Source: Candidatus Methanogranum gryphiswaldense (GTDB lineage: Archaea; Thermoplasmatota; Thermoplasmata; Methanomassiliicoccales; Methanomethylophilaceae). Taken from it: 64,000 nt of DNA. The notes under the pieces were generated by a model. That model saw nothing but the letters and a program-made list of their open reading frames with translations, had not been told where the DNA came from and ran no database searches. A program made the translations under genes and the position numbers. Each line of letters starts with the position of its first letter. The stretch's first letter is position 1. Shown here piece by piece: positions 51,284-59,264 of this stretch. The stretch spans positions 493,093 to 557,092 of the forward strand of contig CP076745.1 of NCBI GenBank assembly GCA_019262145.1, in the 5' to 3' direction.

Positions 51284-53016
51284 AAGATCAGGAGATGCAA
51301 CGTAACCCATATCTTATGAATCGGGCCTTCAGAGTGTATCTTCTAGCTACGATCCTGTCCACAATGGCCGTTGCCCTTGGAAGTGTGTTCAACGGTATAG
51401 TCGTGGGCAATCTGATCGGTCCGGATGCATTGAGCGCGGTCAATCTTTGTTCTCCGTTGTTACAGATGCTCAATGCGATCTCTGCATTGATAAACATAGG
51501 TGGGGCCACATTGGCGGCAACCTATCTTGGACGTGGGAGACGTGATGATTACAGACGGATATTCAGATTATCTTTCCATATGAGCATAGTCGCGGGCATA
51601 TTGCTTATGATCGCAGGTCTGTTCTTTTTGGATCAGATATCCTCCGTTCTATGCAGTGACAGTTCCCTGCTACCTATGGTAAAGGAATATACATTTGTGA
51701 TATTGATGAGCGGGGTCCTTGCCATAATGTTGCCTGGAATGTGCGCATTCGTAAGGACAGACGGCAATCCCAAGCTCTCGACGTATGCCTTGATAACATT
51801 CTGTCTTACGAATATAATCCTGGATATTGTTTTCATATCGGGTCTTGGAATGGGCATCGGAGGGTCTGCGATCGCTACAGCTTGCGGTTACGTTACTGGA
51901 TTGATAGTCCTGTCTTTGCATCGCAGACATCCCATGAGAATGATATCATTCTCAGGAAAAGGAGGGTCTGTCAGCAGGGTAGCGATCCTTCAGATGGGAG
52001 CCCCTGTTGCGATCGCATCTCTTCTGATGACCGTTCGGATCCTGGGCCTAAACATACTGGTTCTCGGTTCGTTGGGGTCAGAAGGGGCCAGTGTAATGGC
52101 GGTCTGCATCAATCTAATGGTATTATCATCTGTATTCATCGGAGGGACGTCTCAGACGATGCAACCTGTATGCGGTGTCCTGTATGGCTCTGAGGATCAT
52201 ACAGGAATGGATATGGTGATCAAAAGAGCGTTAACGATCCTGATGTTGTCTTTGATCGTCATCACCATCATCATATTCATCTTCCCGTCGGATATAGCGT
52301 CGATCTTCGGCATAAGGGATGATTCGGTATTGTCATATTCAGACACGGCCTTGCGTATGTTCGCATTGAGTCTTCCACTCTATGGAATAAACTACTTCCT
52401 GATGATAATATACCAGATAAGCGGGAGGAAGGCATTGGCATCGGTGGTGTCAGCTCTGCAGTCGTTGGTGGTACTCGTGGTCGCGGCGATCTTTGTGTTC
52501 GATGGATATTCGGACATGATATGGGCTGCATTCGCTGTAGGGGAATCAATTGTGTTCCTAGTTATATTGGTCATGTCGGTGATAATGAGGTTCCGTTCAG
52601 GCACAAAGATGTTGACACTGATTAAGCGTCATGTGGCAAAGGGTGATGAATTGGAGATGTCCGTTAAGAATAACGGAGAGGACATGTCTTTGTTGATGGA
52701 TTCGATGGATTCTTTTTTGGAAAGGAACGGTGCAGGAAAACAGCTTCGTACACATGTACGTCTATGTTGTGAAGAACTCGTTATCAACATAATGGAGCAC
52801 GGTAGTTCCGGAAATAAAGGGTACATTGATGTGACCATAAGGATGTCCGATGGCAATTCGGCGGTATTGTGTCTCAGAGATGATTCCTTCCCGTTCGATC
52901 CGATAAATTATGACAAGGATGGGCGTGGGCTTATGATGGTCAAGCGGATATGCACTTCTTTGCAGTATTCCAGAGTGATAGGTCAAAATGTAGTGGTGGC
53001 CAAACTTTCAGGTTGA
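51280..53016 (+). CDS. Fusion: MATE-family exporter with C-terminal RsbW-like ATPase domain
   Basis: 578 residues. Residues about 10-445 form twelve helices of a MATE multidrug/organic cation exporter. Residues about 455-578 are a GHKL domain of the anti-sigma-kinase type, with N-box CCEELVINIMEHG, G1 LRDDSFPFDP and G2 DGRGLMMVKRI all intact. A transporter carrying its own STAS-binding kinase domain suggests direct gating of export by the STAS protein; this is inference. The frame starts at TTG 51280, overlapping the previous stop; ATG 51295 is the alternative. Its end overlaps the convergent phosphatase gene by nine bases. Confidence 0.88.
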   Translation: MKDQEMQRNPYLMNRAFRVYLLATILSTMAVALGSVFNGIVVGNLIGPDALSAVNLCSPLLQMLNAISALINIGGATLAATYLGRGRRDDYRRIFRLSFHMSIVAGILLMIAGLFFLDQISSVLCSDSSLLPMVKEYTFVILMSGVLAIMLPGMCAFVRTDGNPKLSTYALITFCLTNIILDIVFISGLGMGIGGSAIATACGYVTGLIVLSLHRRHPMRMISFSGKGGSVSRVAILQMGAPVAIASLLMTVRILGLNILVLGSLGSEGASVMAVCINLMVLSSVFIGGTSQTMQPVCGVLYGSEDHTGMDMVIKRALTILMLSLIVITIIIFIFPSDIASIFGIRDDSVLSYSDTALRMFALSLPLYGINYFLMIIYQISGRKALASVVSALQSLVVLVVAAIFVFDGYSDMIWAAFAVGESIVFLVILVMSVIMRFRSGTKMLTLIKRHVAKGDELEMSVKNNGEDMSLLMDSMDSFLERNGAGKQLRTHVRLCCEELVINIMEHGSSGNKGYIDVTIRMSDGNSAVLCLRDDSFPFDPINYDKDGRGLMMVKRICTSLQYSRVIGQNVVVAKLSG

Positions 53017-54825
53017 TTGTTCGATTTCGATCTCAGTTGTGGTTCTGTTCATATCCTTCACCCTCAGATATGTGAACTTGCGCGATATTTTGTTTACAAG
53101 CAATATCCCATTGCCCCCAAGTTCTCTGTTCTCCAGATCCTGGTCCGGACATTGTCTTTTATGACAGGTTGGATCGAATTCCGGGCCATCATCTTCGAAT
53201 ATCAATACGACAAGGTCATGTCCAGAATATATTTCGAATGAGATATCATTGCGTGCTCCGGAATGTTCTGATATGTTCATGAACAATTCTTCTGCCACCA
53301 ATACTATAGGTTCGATCACAGGTATGTCTTTACAGACCTCTCTTATTGTAGATACAATGATGTGCAGGCTTTCCTTTTCGGGAGGTACAAAAACTGCAAT
53401 GCTCCGTCCTTCACGTTTTATAGCAAGCATGGACAGATCATCGGATTGCGGACATTCTTTCGTGAATTCTTCTAATGCGAAACGTACTTCCGATACAAGT
53501 CCTGTCGAAGATTCTGAGTTCGATATTTCCAGGGCATTCTTGAGTCTGGCCTCTCCGAACATGTTCTCCGTCTGATCCGTAGCTTCTGTCACTCCGTCAG
53601 TATAGAGGAAGATGGTTTGTCCAGGATGCATGACGACCTCCGAATCATGATATTTTCTTTCAGCTATACCAAGGAAGGGTTCCGCCCGTACCTGAAGTCT
53701 CTCGTATTTCCCTCTTGTACCGAGGAGCGGTGGGTTATGTCCAGCGCATGAGTACTTGACAGTTCCCGATCCCATATCCAATAATCCGAAGAATACTGTA
53801 ACGAACATGCACGTGTCGTTATCTCTCATTAGTTCTTTGTTTGCTTCCTCCAAGACCTTGGAAGGCTGCAGTCCGGAGATAGCCTTCTCTCTTATGATGG
53901 CCTTGGATCTCATCATGAACAAAGCAGCAGGTATCCCCTTGTCAGATACATCGGCCATTACAATGGCGAGTTTTCCATTATCCATGATGAAGAAATCATA
54001 GAAATCCCCTCCGATCGTCCTTGCAGGTGACATGTATGCGCTGACATCTATCCTTTTGTCAGGGGGACAGGATTTAGGGAGTACTGAACACTGTATCATT
54101 TTTGCCGCATAAAGTTCTGCAGCGGCTTTAGATTCCTCTGAAACAGCTGCGACCTCTTTGAACAGCAAATAGAGCATCAGTAGGTAGAGTATCAGAACTG
54201 TAATAGTGTTTATTTGAAATCCGATGGAGTATGCTTCGATTTCCTGAGTGGAATACCATGCAGAATAATCTACTATTATCAATGCTAGAACTATGGCCAG
54301 CGCAGTAGAGAGCTCTCCAACACTTTTTCCAGCATCGTCGATCATCCGTTTGATATTATGTTTGAAAAGTGCAATGTAGATGATGATCACGGCGACATTC
54401 AGAGAAAATTGAATGCTCAGATAGCCTAGGTCCCCGTAAGGTTTTCCGAGTTGGAAGAACAAGGTGTCGCATATGAAGCCGTTGACGATTATCTGCATGG
54501 ATAGGGTCAACATCACGGAGAATAATCTGACCGTTTTTGATTCAGAGTAGATGATGGTGGTTCCAGAGTAGACTGCTAACAAGATAACGATTAGCTCAAT
54601 CATTTCTGAGCCGGATTCTGATATTAAATTATCATCGTAAAGTAATGTATATGATATCAAGAATACGGCGATAAAGAGGGCAACGAATATCAGAAGCCAC
54701 GTTATTATTGTTTTTTTGTAATCATGCTTTCTTTTCAAGATCGAATCAGTCATTATTGCGCAGAATATACCCACGATCAATATGGAGGCGGCTTGGAATA
54801 ATGTAGAGAGGAAATCGAATTGCAT
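53008..54825 (-). CDS. Membrane SpoIIE/RsbU-type PP2C phosphatase with C-terminal RsbW-like domain
   Basis: 605 residues. About seven transmembrane helices (10-225) resemble a sensory membrane module. A PP2C/SpoIIE phosphatase domain follows (about 240-460) with the metal motif GGDFYD (272-277), MADVSDKGIPAALFM and a DDLSML end. A GHKL domain (about 470-605) has EELFMNISEHSG and FEDDGPEFDP. In bacteria such phosphatases dephosphorylate an RsbV-type STAS protein, releasing it to trap RsbW. The only STAS protein in sight is the one at 45920. It converges on the operon with a 9-base overlap and lies downstream of two five-helix sensor genes on the same strand. Confidence 0.9.
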   Translation of the reverse strand: MQFDFLSTLFQAASILIVGIFCAIMTDSILKRKHDYKKTIITWLLIFVALFIAVFLISYTLLYDDNLISESGSEMIELIVILLAVYSGTTIIYSESKTVRLFSVMLTLSMQIIVNGFICDTLFFQLGKPYGDLGYLSIQFSLNVAVIIIYIALFKHNIKRMIDDAGKSVGELSTALAIVLALIIVDYSAWYSTQEIEAYSIGFQINTITVLILYLLMLYLLFKEVAAVSEESKAAAELYAAKMIQCSVLPKSCPPDKRIDVSAYMSPARTIGGDFYDFFIMDNGKLAIVMADVSDKGIPAALFMMRSKAIIREKAISGLQPSKVLEEANKELMRDNDTCMFVTVFFGLLDMGSGTVKYSCAGHNPPLLGTRGKYERLQVRAEPFLGIAERKYHDSEVVMHPGQTIFLYTDGVTEATDQTENMFGEARLKNALEISNSESSTGLVSEVRFALEEFTKECPQSDDLSMLAIKREGRSIAVFVPPEKESLHIIVSTIREVCKDIPVIEPIVLVAEELFMNISEHSGARNDISFEIYSGHDLVVLIFEDDGPEFDPTCHKRQCPDQDLENRELGGNGILLVNKISRKFTYLRVKDMNRTTTEIEIEQST

Positions 54826-55004
54826 GAGGACGGTATGTTCATCTTCCGAGGAATATAACTTTTTATTGTAGCAAGGGAAACAGATCCTGGGATCTTTTTG
54901 CTTAATTGGCCATTCTCTTAATGTATTTTGAAAATCAAGAATATAGGTCGTTTGTCGTAAAAGATGAATTAATCTTGATCATAGGTCATATCGGTAAATG
55001 AAAA

Positions 55005-55625
55005 TTACCATTCGAGAGGTTTATGTCTGATATAATGTAAGTAGATCGACGAGTATATCAGTGCAGACAATGCAGCAAGACACAGCATAAGGATGACGTT
55101 ATCCCTTACGAATTCTTGGTTCGATGGTGAGGCTATCCAAAGCAGAAAAAGCTGCACAGATTCTGCACATACAGCGGCGATAAGTGTCCAACTTATTCTG
55201 GGGTATTTCATTCCCGCCATCCATCTTATCATTCCGCCGATGACTCCTGCGATCACAGCAGAGACCGCACATGCGATCTGTGGATCTGCGCCTGAGAGTA
55301 TGCCTTCGGCGCCAATTATAGCTCCTGCGATCACCCCTACGCGTGGCCCTCCTGCCAAACCTGCGAGAGTAGCAACGAAGATGACGGTATTCACGTAATA
55401 ACCGTCGAGATCATAGGAAAAGAAATGTGTTGTGATCACTCCCACGAATCCAAATGATAGGATCTTCACTATTGCATTCCTAACATCATAATCTCCATTA
55501 TTGTCAAAGCTCCGCATGTGGTCTGATTTATGGAGGTAAAAGGCAAGTAGCAACAAGATAAAAACGACGATTATCATGTTCAAGAAGATGCTTTTGTACG
55601 AGACGATGTCCAGCATCACTATCAT
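55005..55625 (-). CDS. LytS-type five-helix (5TMR-LYT-like) membrane sensor B
   Basis: 206 residues, about six hydrophobic helices and no soluble output domain. The core has the 5TMR-LYT pattern of glycine-rich turns: GLAGGPRVGVIAGAIIGAEGILSG near 95-118, then AGVIGGMIRWMAG. In bacteria this module is fused to a histidine kinase (LytS), GGDEF or SpoIIE output. Here it stands alone and its start overlaps the stop of its paralogue by four bases. The SpoIIE-type phosphatase follows 180 bases downstream on the same strand. Joint sensing upstream of the phosphatase is inferred. Confidence 0.75.
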   Translation of the reverse strand: MIVMLDIVSYKSIFLNMIIVVFILLLLAFYLHKSDHMRSFDNNGDYDVRNAIVKILSFGFVGVITTHFFSYDLDGYYVNTVIFVATLAGLAGGPRVGVIAGAIIGAEGILSGADPQIACAVSAVIAGVIGGMIRWMAGMKYPRISWTLIAAVCAESVQLFLLWIASPSNQEFVRDNVILMLCLAALSALIYSSIYLHYIRHKPLEW

Positions 55626-56245
55626 ATGATCTTCTCCTTGTCCTCGAGGATATATTTATGGTAAATATACGAAGCGACAACCATGCATATCGTGTTCCCT
55701 ATGATCATCACAGGACCGATTATCGAAATTATATCGTATCCGTCATCGATAAAAAGTGCGATGAGACACATGTTTATCGTTTCTGTTGCGAATATGAGTA
55801 TCACGGCGTTGAGTACGGTTGGGAATTTCTTTCCGGAAAAATACCAGAGTAAGCCTCCCAATGCGCCTGCGATGATAGTGCCCAACATAGAAGGGACCGC
55901 TGTGGTGCCCCCAGATAAAAATCCTTCTACGCCGACCACGATCCCTGTCGGGATACCTACCATAGGTCCTCCAAGCATTCCTGCAAACATAACAGGGAAA
56001 TCCCTTATGTTGATCAAGATACCGTTTTCAATGGATATCGTCAGATATTCAGTTGTTATAATGCCGATGATTGAGAATACAACAGTTGCTTTTAGGACAT
56101 TTTTCCAGGATATTGCGCATCTATCGTTTATTACGGATTTATTCGTCTTTTTGTAGATATATGCGACCAGCATTATGGTGAAGACCTCTGCAATCATGAT
56201 AAGGATGAATGTGTAATATTCGTAGAGATCCATTCCAGACACCAT
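55622..56245 (-). CDS. LytS-type five-helix membrane sensor A
   Basis: 207 residues, paralogous to the next gene along its whole length: GMLGGPMVGIPTGIVVGVEGFLSGG matches the glycine-rich block of the partner, and both have a VxGVITT or IIGIITTEY segment near residue 60. It is the first gene of a probable three-gene transcript (A, B, phosphatase). No ligand is deducible. In LytS proteins this region detects membrane or small-metabolite signals such as pyruvate; I do not extend that to this protein. Confidence 0.75.
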   Translation of the reverse strand: MVSGMDLYEYYTFILIMIAEVFTIMLVAYIYKKTNKSVINDRCAISWKNVLKATVVFSIIGIITTEYLTISIENGILINIRDFPVMFAGMLGGPMVGIPTGIVVGVEGFLSGGTTAVPSMLGTIIAGALGGLLWYFSGKKFPTVLNAVILIFATETINMCLIALFIDDGYDIISIIGPVMIIGNTICMVVASYIYHKYILEDKEKII

Positions 56246-56363
56246 ACTTAAGCGAGCTAAGTACGTCCTAGTAAATATAAATAAGATTTCGAGTGATTAG
56301 ATATAACTGTACCATGTTCCAATTTTTTTAAAATGAAAAGGCTTGAAAAGGTTTGATGCACAA

Positions 56364-56903
56364 TCAATTTTCAATTGTGACTTTAAGGGATTTGAATCTC
56401 CATCCGTTAATGGCCAACAGACATCCTGTAATGATCAACAATGCACCGAATATCCACATTGCGGCTTTGATCGTCTGATCAGGGAATATCATGATGATAA
56501 TGGCCAATAACACGAATATAATGCCGATGACCAAGGATACGGTCTTGTTATTAGATACGGGCATCCCTATGTCGGCTATCTGAATGATACCAATCAATAT
56601 CAGAAGTATCGCGAACATGTATGCTGCGACCTCGGCCATGAAATGAGGTACTATTGCAAGTGCCAGACCGATAAGGATGTACAGAGCATAGATTATTGTC
56701 ATCGTTGTGTCTGTGCCTGCACTTTTTACGACACCGATTATACCTACAACCATTATGATGATACCAAGTATCAATAGACCGATCTCCAGTGTAGCATTAG
56801 GCCATATTATCATGATTATTCCCAATATGGCTGCTAGTATACCTGCGATCAGCATGGTCCATCCTGTCATCTCAGGGAGCGATTCGTTATTTGTTTTTTT
56901 CAA
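56364..56903 (-). CDS. HdeD/DUF308-like small membrane protein
   Basis: 179 residues with six helices arranged as three hairpins, with the GxxxxxxGxxxxxWP pattern (IAGILAAILGIIMIIWPNATLEIG) repeated later as VLLAIIIMIFPDQTIKAAMW. This is the HdeD (acid-resistance membrane protein) pattern; function in archaea is unknown. The frame extends upstream to a TTG at 56960, but I use the TTG at 56903. There AGGTG lies five bases before the codon, and the hydrophobic protein begins soon after. Confidence 0.7.
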   Translation of the reverse strand: MKKTNNESLPEMTGWTMLIAGILAAILGIIMIIWPNATLEIGLLILGIIIMVVGIIGVVKSAGTDTTMTIIYALYILIGLALAIVPHFMAEVAAYMFAILLILIGIIQIADIGMPVSNNKTVSLVIGIIFVLLAIIIMIFPDQTIKAAMWIFGALLIITGCLLAINGWRFKSLKVTIEN

Positions 56904-57004
56904 ATTTACACCTAATGGGTAATACGTTGGAGGATACTTAATGAATCTCCAATCATTCAATGGAAATCATTGTATGGGTTATTTTTTTGAATAGAGTATT
57001 CGCA

Positions 57005-57910
57005 TCAATCTTTTCTGACGATGTCATCACGGAAAGAATCAAATTTCACCACAGTGTCAAAATTTTGATTTTTCATACGTTCTGTTTCTTTCTTTTTTAT
57101 TGACGATATCAGGATGAATTCCATTTTCTTATGGGATAGAAAATGTTTATTCATTGACCTTAGACACAAATATGCCCAATAAATGGAGAATATCCCAAGC
57201 GTCATAAGACTGTATCTCCGCATTTTATTGTAATCCATATAATTTATCGTAGGTGAGAAATCGTTCAGTTCGATCCCTATTTCAGAGAACGAACTTTTGG
57301 AGATTTCATAGAATTCAATGAAATGTCTTTCGTGTTTGTAAGGCATTAAGGTTATTGATGGGAACGCAACTATGCCGATGAATAGGAATTCAATGATAAG
57401 GACATAGGATACCTCTCCGAGATGTTCACTCAGCGGGAATACTGACCAACAGAACAAACTGACAGCAATACCCAGTATCATGAGATAAATGATTTTCCAA
57501 GGGGAAGAAGGATGCTCATCACGACGTATACTGTCATCTATTTCCATCATCTTTTCTAGGCGGTCCTTCAGAGTCATTGCATCCTTTTGGCAGGCATCCA
57601 AGTAGTCTATGATCGCTGCTCTCAGTTCTTCTTCTCTCTTCGAATGCCATTTGTTTCTGATCAGTAGCACGGCCGAGATGATAAGCGGCATGAAGCTGGC
57701 TATTATCACAAGTATGAACACTGTAAAAGAAAAAAGGAAGGGAAGGTTCGCATATCCCTGAATATCATGGACGATGACCATGTAATATACCGAGAACACA
57801 ATGAAAGCAAATATCACGATGAGAGCCATCAAAGGATTCAGAACCAGGTCCGTTCTGTCTCCGCGACATACTGCTTTTATGACACGGTTACCTGCCTCTC
57901 TCGTATCCAT
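57005..57910 (-). CDS. Unknown membrane protein with a DUF4234-like C-terminal segment
   Basis: 301 residues. Two N-terminal helices (about 28-85), a charged cytoplasmic coil (about 90-135, KREEELRAAIIDYLDACQKD), two central helices (about 142-195), and a segment YSLMTLGIFSIYWAYLCLRS (about 238-257) that resembles the tryptophan-containing helix of DUF4234 proteins. The tail is basic and soluble. I do not recognise a family with confidence and assign no role. It is divergent from the next gene, with 41 bases between the starts. Confidence 0.65.
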   Translation of the reverse strand: MDTREAGNRVIKAVCRGDRTDLVLNPLMALIVIFAFIVFSVYYMVIVHDIQGYANLPFLFSFTVFILVIIASFMPLIISAVLLIRNKWHSKREEELRAAIIDYLDACQKDAMTLKDRLEKMMEIDDSIRRDEHPSSPWKIIYLMILGIAVSLFCWSVFPLSEHLGEVSYVLIIEFLFIGIVAFPSITLMPYKHERHFIEFYEISKSSFSEIGIELNDFSPTINYMDYNKMRRYSLMTLGIFSIYWAYLCLRSMNKHFLSHKKMEFILISSIKKKETERMKNQNFDTVVKFDSFRDDIVRKD

Positions 57911-57951
57911 ACAGGAAAGTAGTATTATAGGTATAAATCATTCTTTGCTCC

Positions 57952-58455
57952 ATGGAAGAGGAAACCCCTGATAATAAAGCGCCTCTTTATTTGTGGGTGC
58001 TGGGTCCATTGGCATTTGCCTTTACCACATTTTATTTTGTCAGGATATTCTCATACCTTTCCATTGCTTTCAATTTTAATGATCTCGGATATTCCGCGGT
58101 AGTATTCGTTTTCATGCTGTTGTTGTTCGTTTTGTTTGTAAATTATTTGCTGGCACTGTCAAGGATGATGACTGCAAACAGACGGGCATGGGCATCTTTG
58201 GTAAGACAGTCATGTCTCTATATTCTGCTAGTTGTTTTGGACCTGATAAGAATAGATGTGGTCAAAGGTGATGTGTTCGGTATAGGTCCCATTCCTATGT
58301 TGTTGTGTATGATACTTATGGTCGTAGTCCTTATTTCCAGGCCGGTCCGTCGTTATTATACGCCAATATATTCTGAAGAACTTCCATTTAGGGATTGGGT
58401 GTTATTGGCATTTGGATCGGATCCATTTCGGTGTGGTAAGATAAAATCCATATGA
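57952..58455 (+). CDS. Unknown four-helix membrane protein
   Basis: 167 residues with four hydrophobic helices, centred near residues 25, 60, 88 and 115, and a basic C-terminus. No motif is recognised. It begins 41 bases from the divergent 57005-57910 gene, so the two probably share a regulatory region. Confidence 0.6.
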   Translation: MEEETPDNKAPLYLWVLGPLAFAFTTFYFVRIFSYLSIAFNFNDLGYSAVVFVFMLLLFVLFVNYLLALSRMMTANRRAWASLVRQSCLYILLVVLDLIRIDVVKGDVFGIGPIPMLLCMILMVVVLISRPVRRYYTPIYSEELPFRDWVLLAFGSDPFRCGKIKSI

Positions 58456-58663
58456 GATCAAAATAAAAAGAAATAACGATTTTTGTTGCATTATTATCAA
58501 TCAATTCAAATTTGTGCTATTTTTTTAAAACAGTATATAATCTTTAACGGATAGAAGTACTATTATATTGTAACGTACTTACATTATGTGAGGTGTTAGA
58601 CTAAAAATCAATGATGGGTATCAATTACACATCATTATACTTCAAGTACGGAAAAGATGAAAA

Positions 58664-59131
58664 ATGATTGAAAATAATGAGTCAGCTCCAATTTATTGGA
58701 TTGTAGTTTTAATTATGTCTGTGGTCGGAATCGTTACAGTATTTATGTCTTGGATGGACACAACTATTATAGGATTTGATAATTCATATAATGCCATGGA
58801 CTTTGCGACATCAGATGTGTTCAAAGACGGTGGTCTGTTTGAAAATCTCAATTCCCCAGGTAAGTACATTCCTATTTCCATAGGTGTATTATCTTTAATT
58901 GAGGTCCTCCTTGCTATTCGTAGCAGAACCAATGCAGTTGCGGCGGCGGTTGTCGGGTTTGTGATATTTGTTCTCGCAATATACTTCTATACTTTTGTTG
59001 ATCCAATGTCCAATGGTTCAGTTATCTATGACAGACAGGTCGGTATAGCTGTTTGGGTCGCAATGGCGGTAGGTTTGGTCAGTATGATCGCCGCAGCAAT
59101 CCAGTATAGTGCGCTTAGGAAGAGCAATTAA
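58664..59131 (+). CDS. Unknown four-helix membrane protein
   Basis: 155 residues. An acidic N-terminus (MIENNESAP) is followed by a helix, an extracytoplasmic loop (about 32-68) with several Asp, then three more helices. No family is recognised. A 208-base AT-rich gap precedes it, containing AGTATATAATC (58531-58541) and an AAGTAC/GTACTT inverted repeat around 58556-58583. A hairpin terminator follows. Confidence 0.6.
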   Translation: MIENNESAPIYWIVVLIMSVVGIVTVFMSWMDTTIIGFDNSYNAMDFATSDVFKDGGLFENLNSPGKYIPISIGVLSLIEVLLAIRSRTNAVAAAVVGFVIFVLAIYFYTFVDPMSNGSVIYDRQVGIAVWVAMAVGLVSMIAAAIQYSALRKSN

Positions 59132-59138
59132 TCTTTTA

Positions 59139-59165
59139 AGGGGATTTTCCCCTATGATTTTTTTA
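59139..59165 (+). terminator. Hairpin terminator
   Basis: AGGGGA-TTT-TCCCCT (59139-59153), then ATGATTTTTTTATTT. It begins eight bases after the preceding stop. Confidence 0.75.
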
Positions 59166-59264
59166 TTTGTAAAGTTGTTTCGAGCATCGAAAATCTCAGT
59201 TTCAATATTTTGAATGTCAAGTTTATAGGATATCATTATACCCCATCACTACGTAGTAGACCAT

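Noticed and set aside
58556-58583. AAGTAC/GTACTT inverted repeat as an insertion-sequence end
   Set aside because: Only six bases match, with no transposase or target duplication; at most a regulator site.
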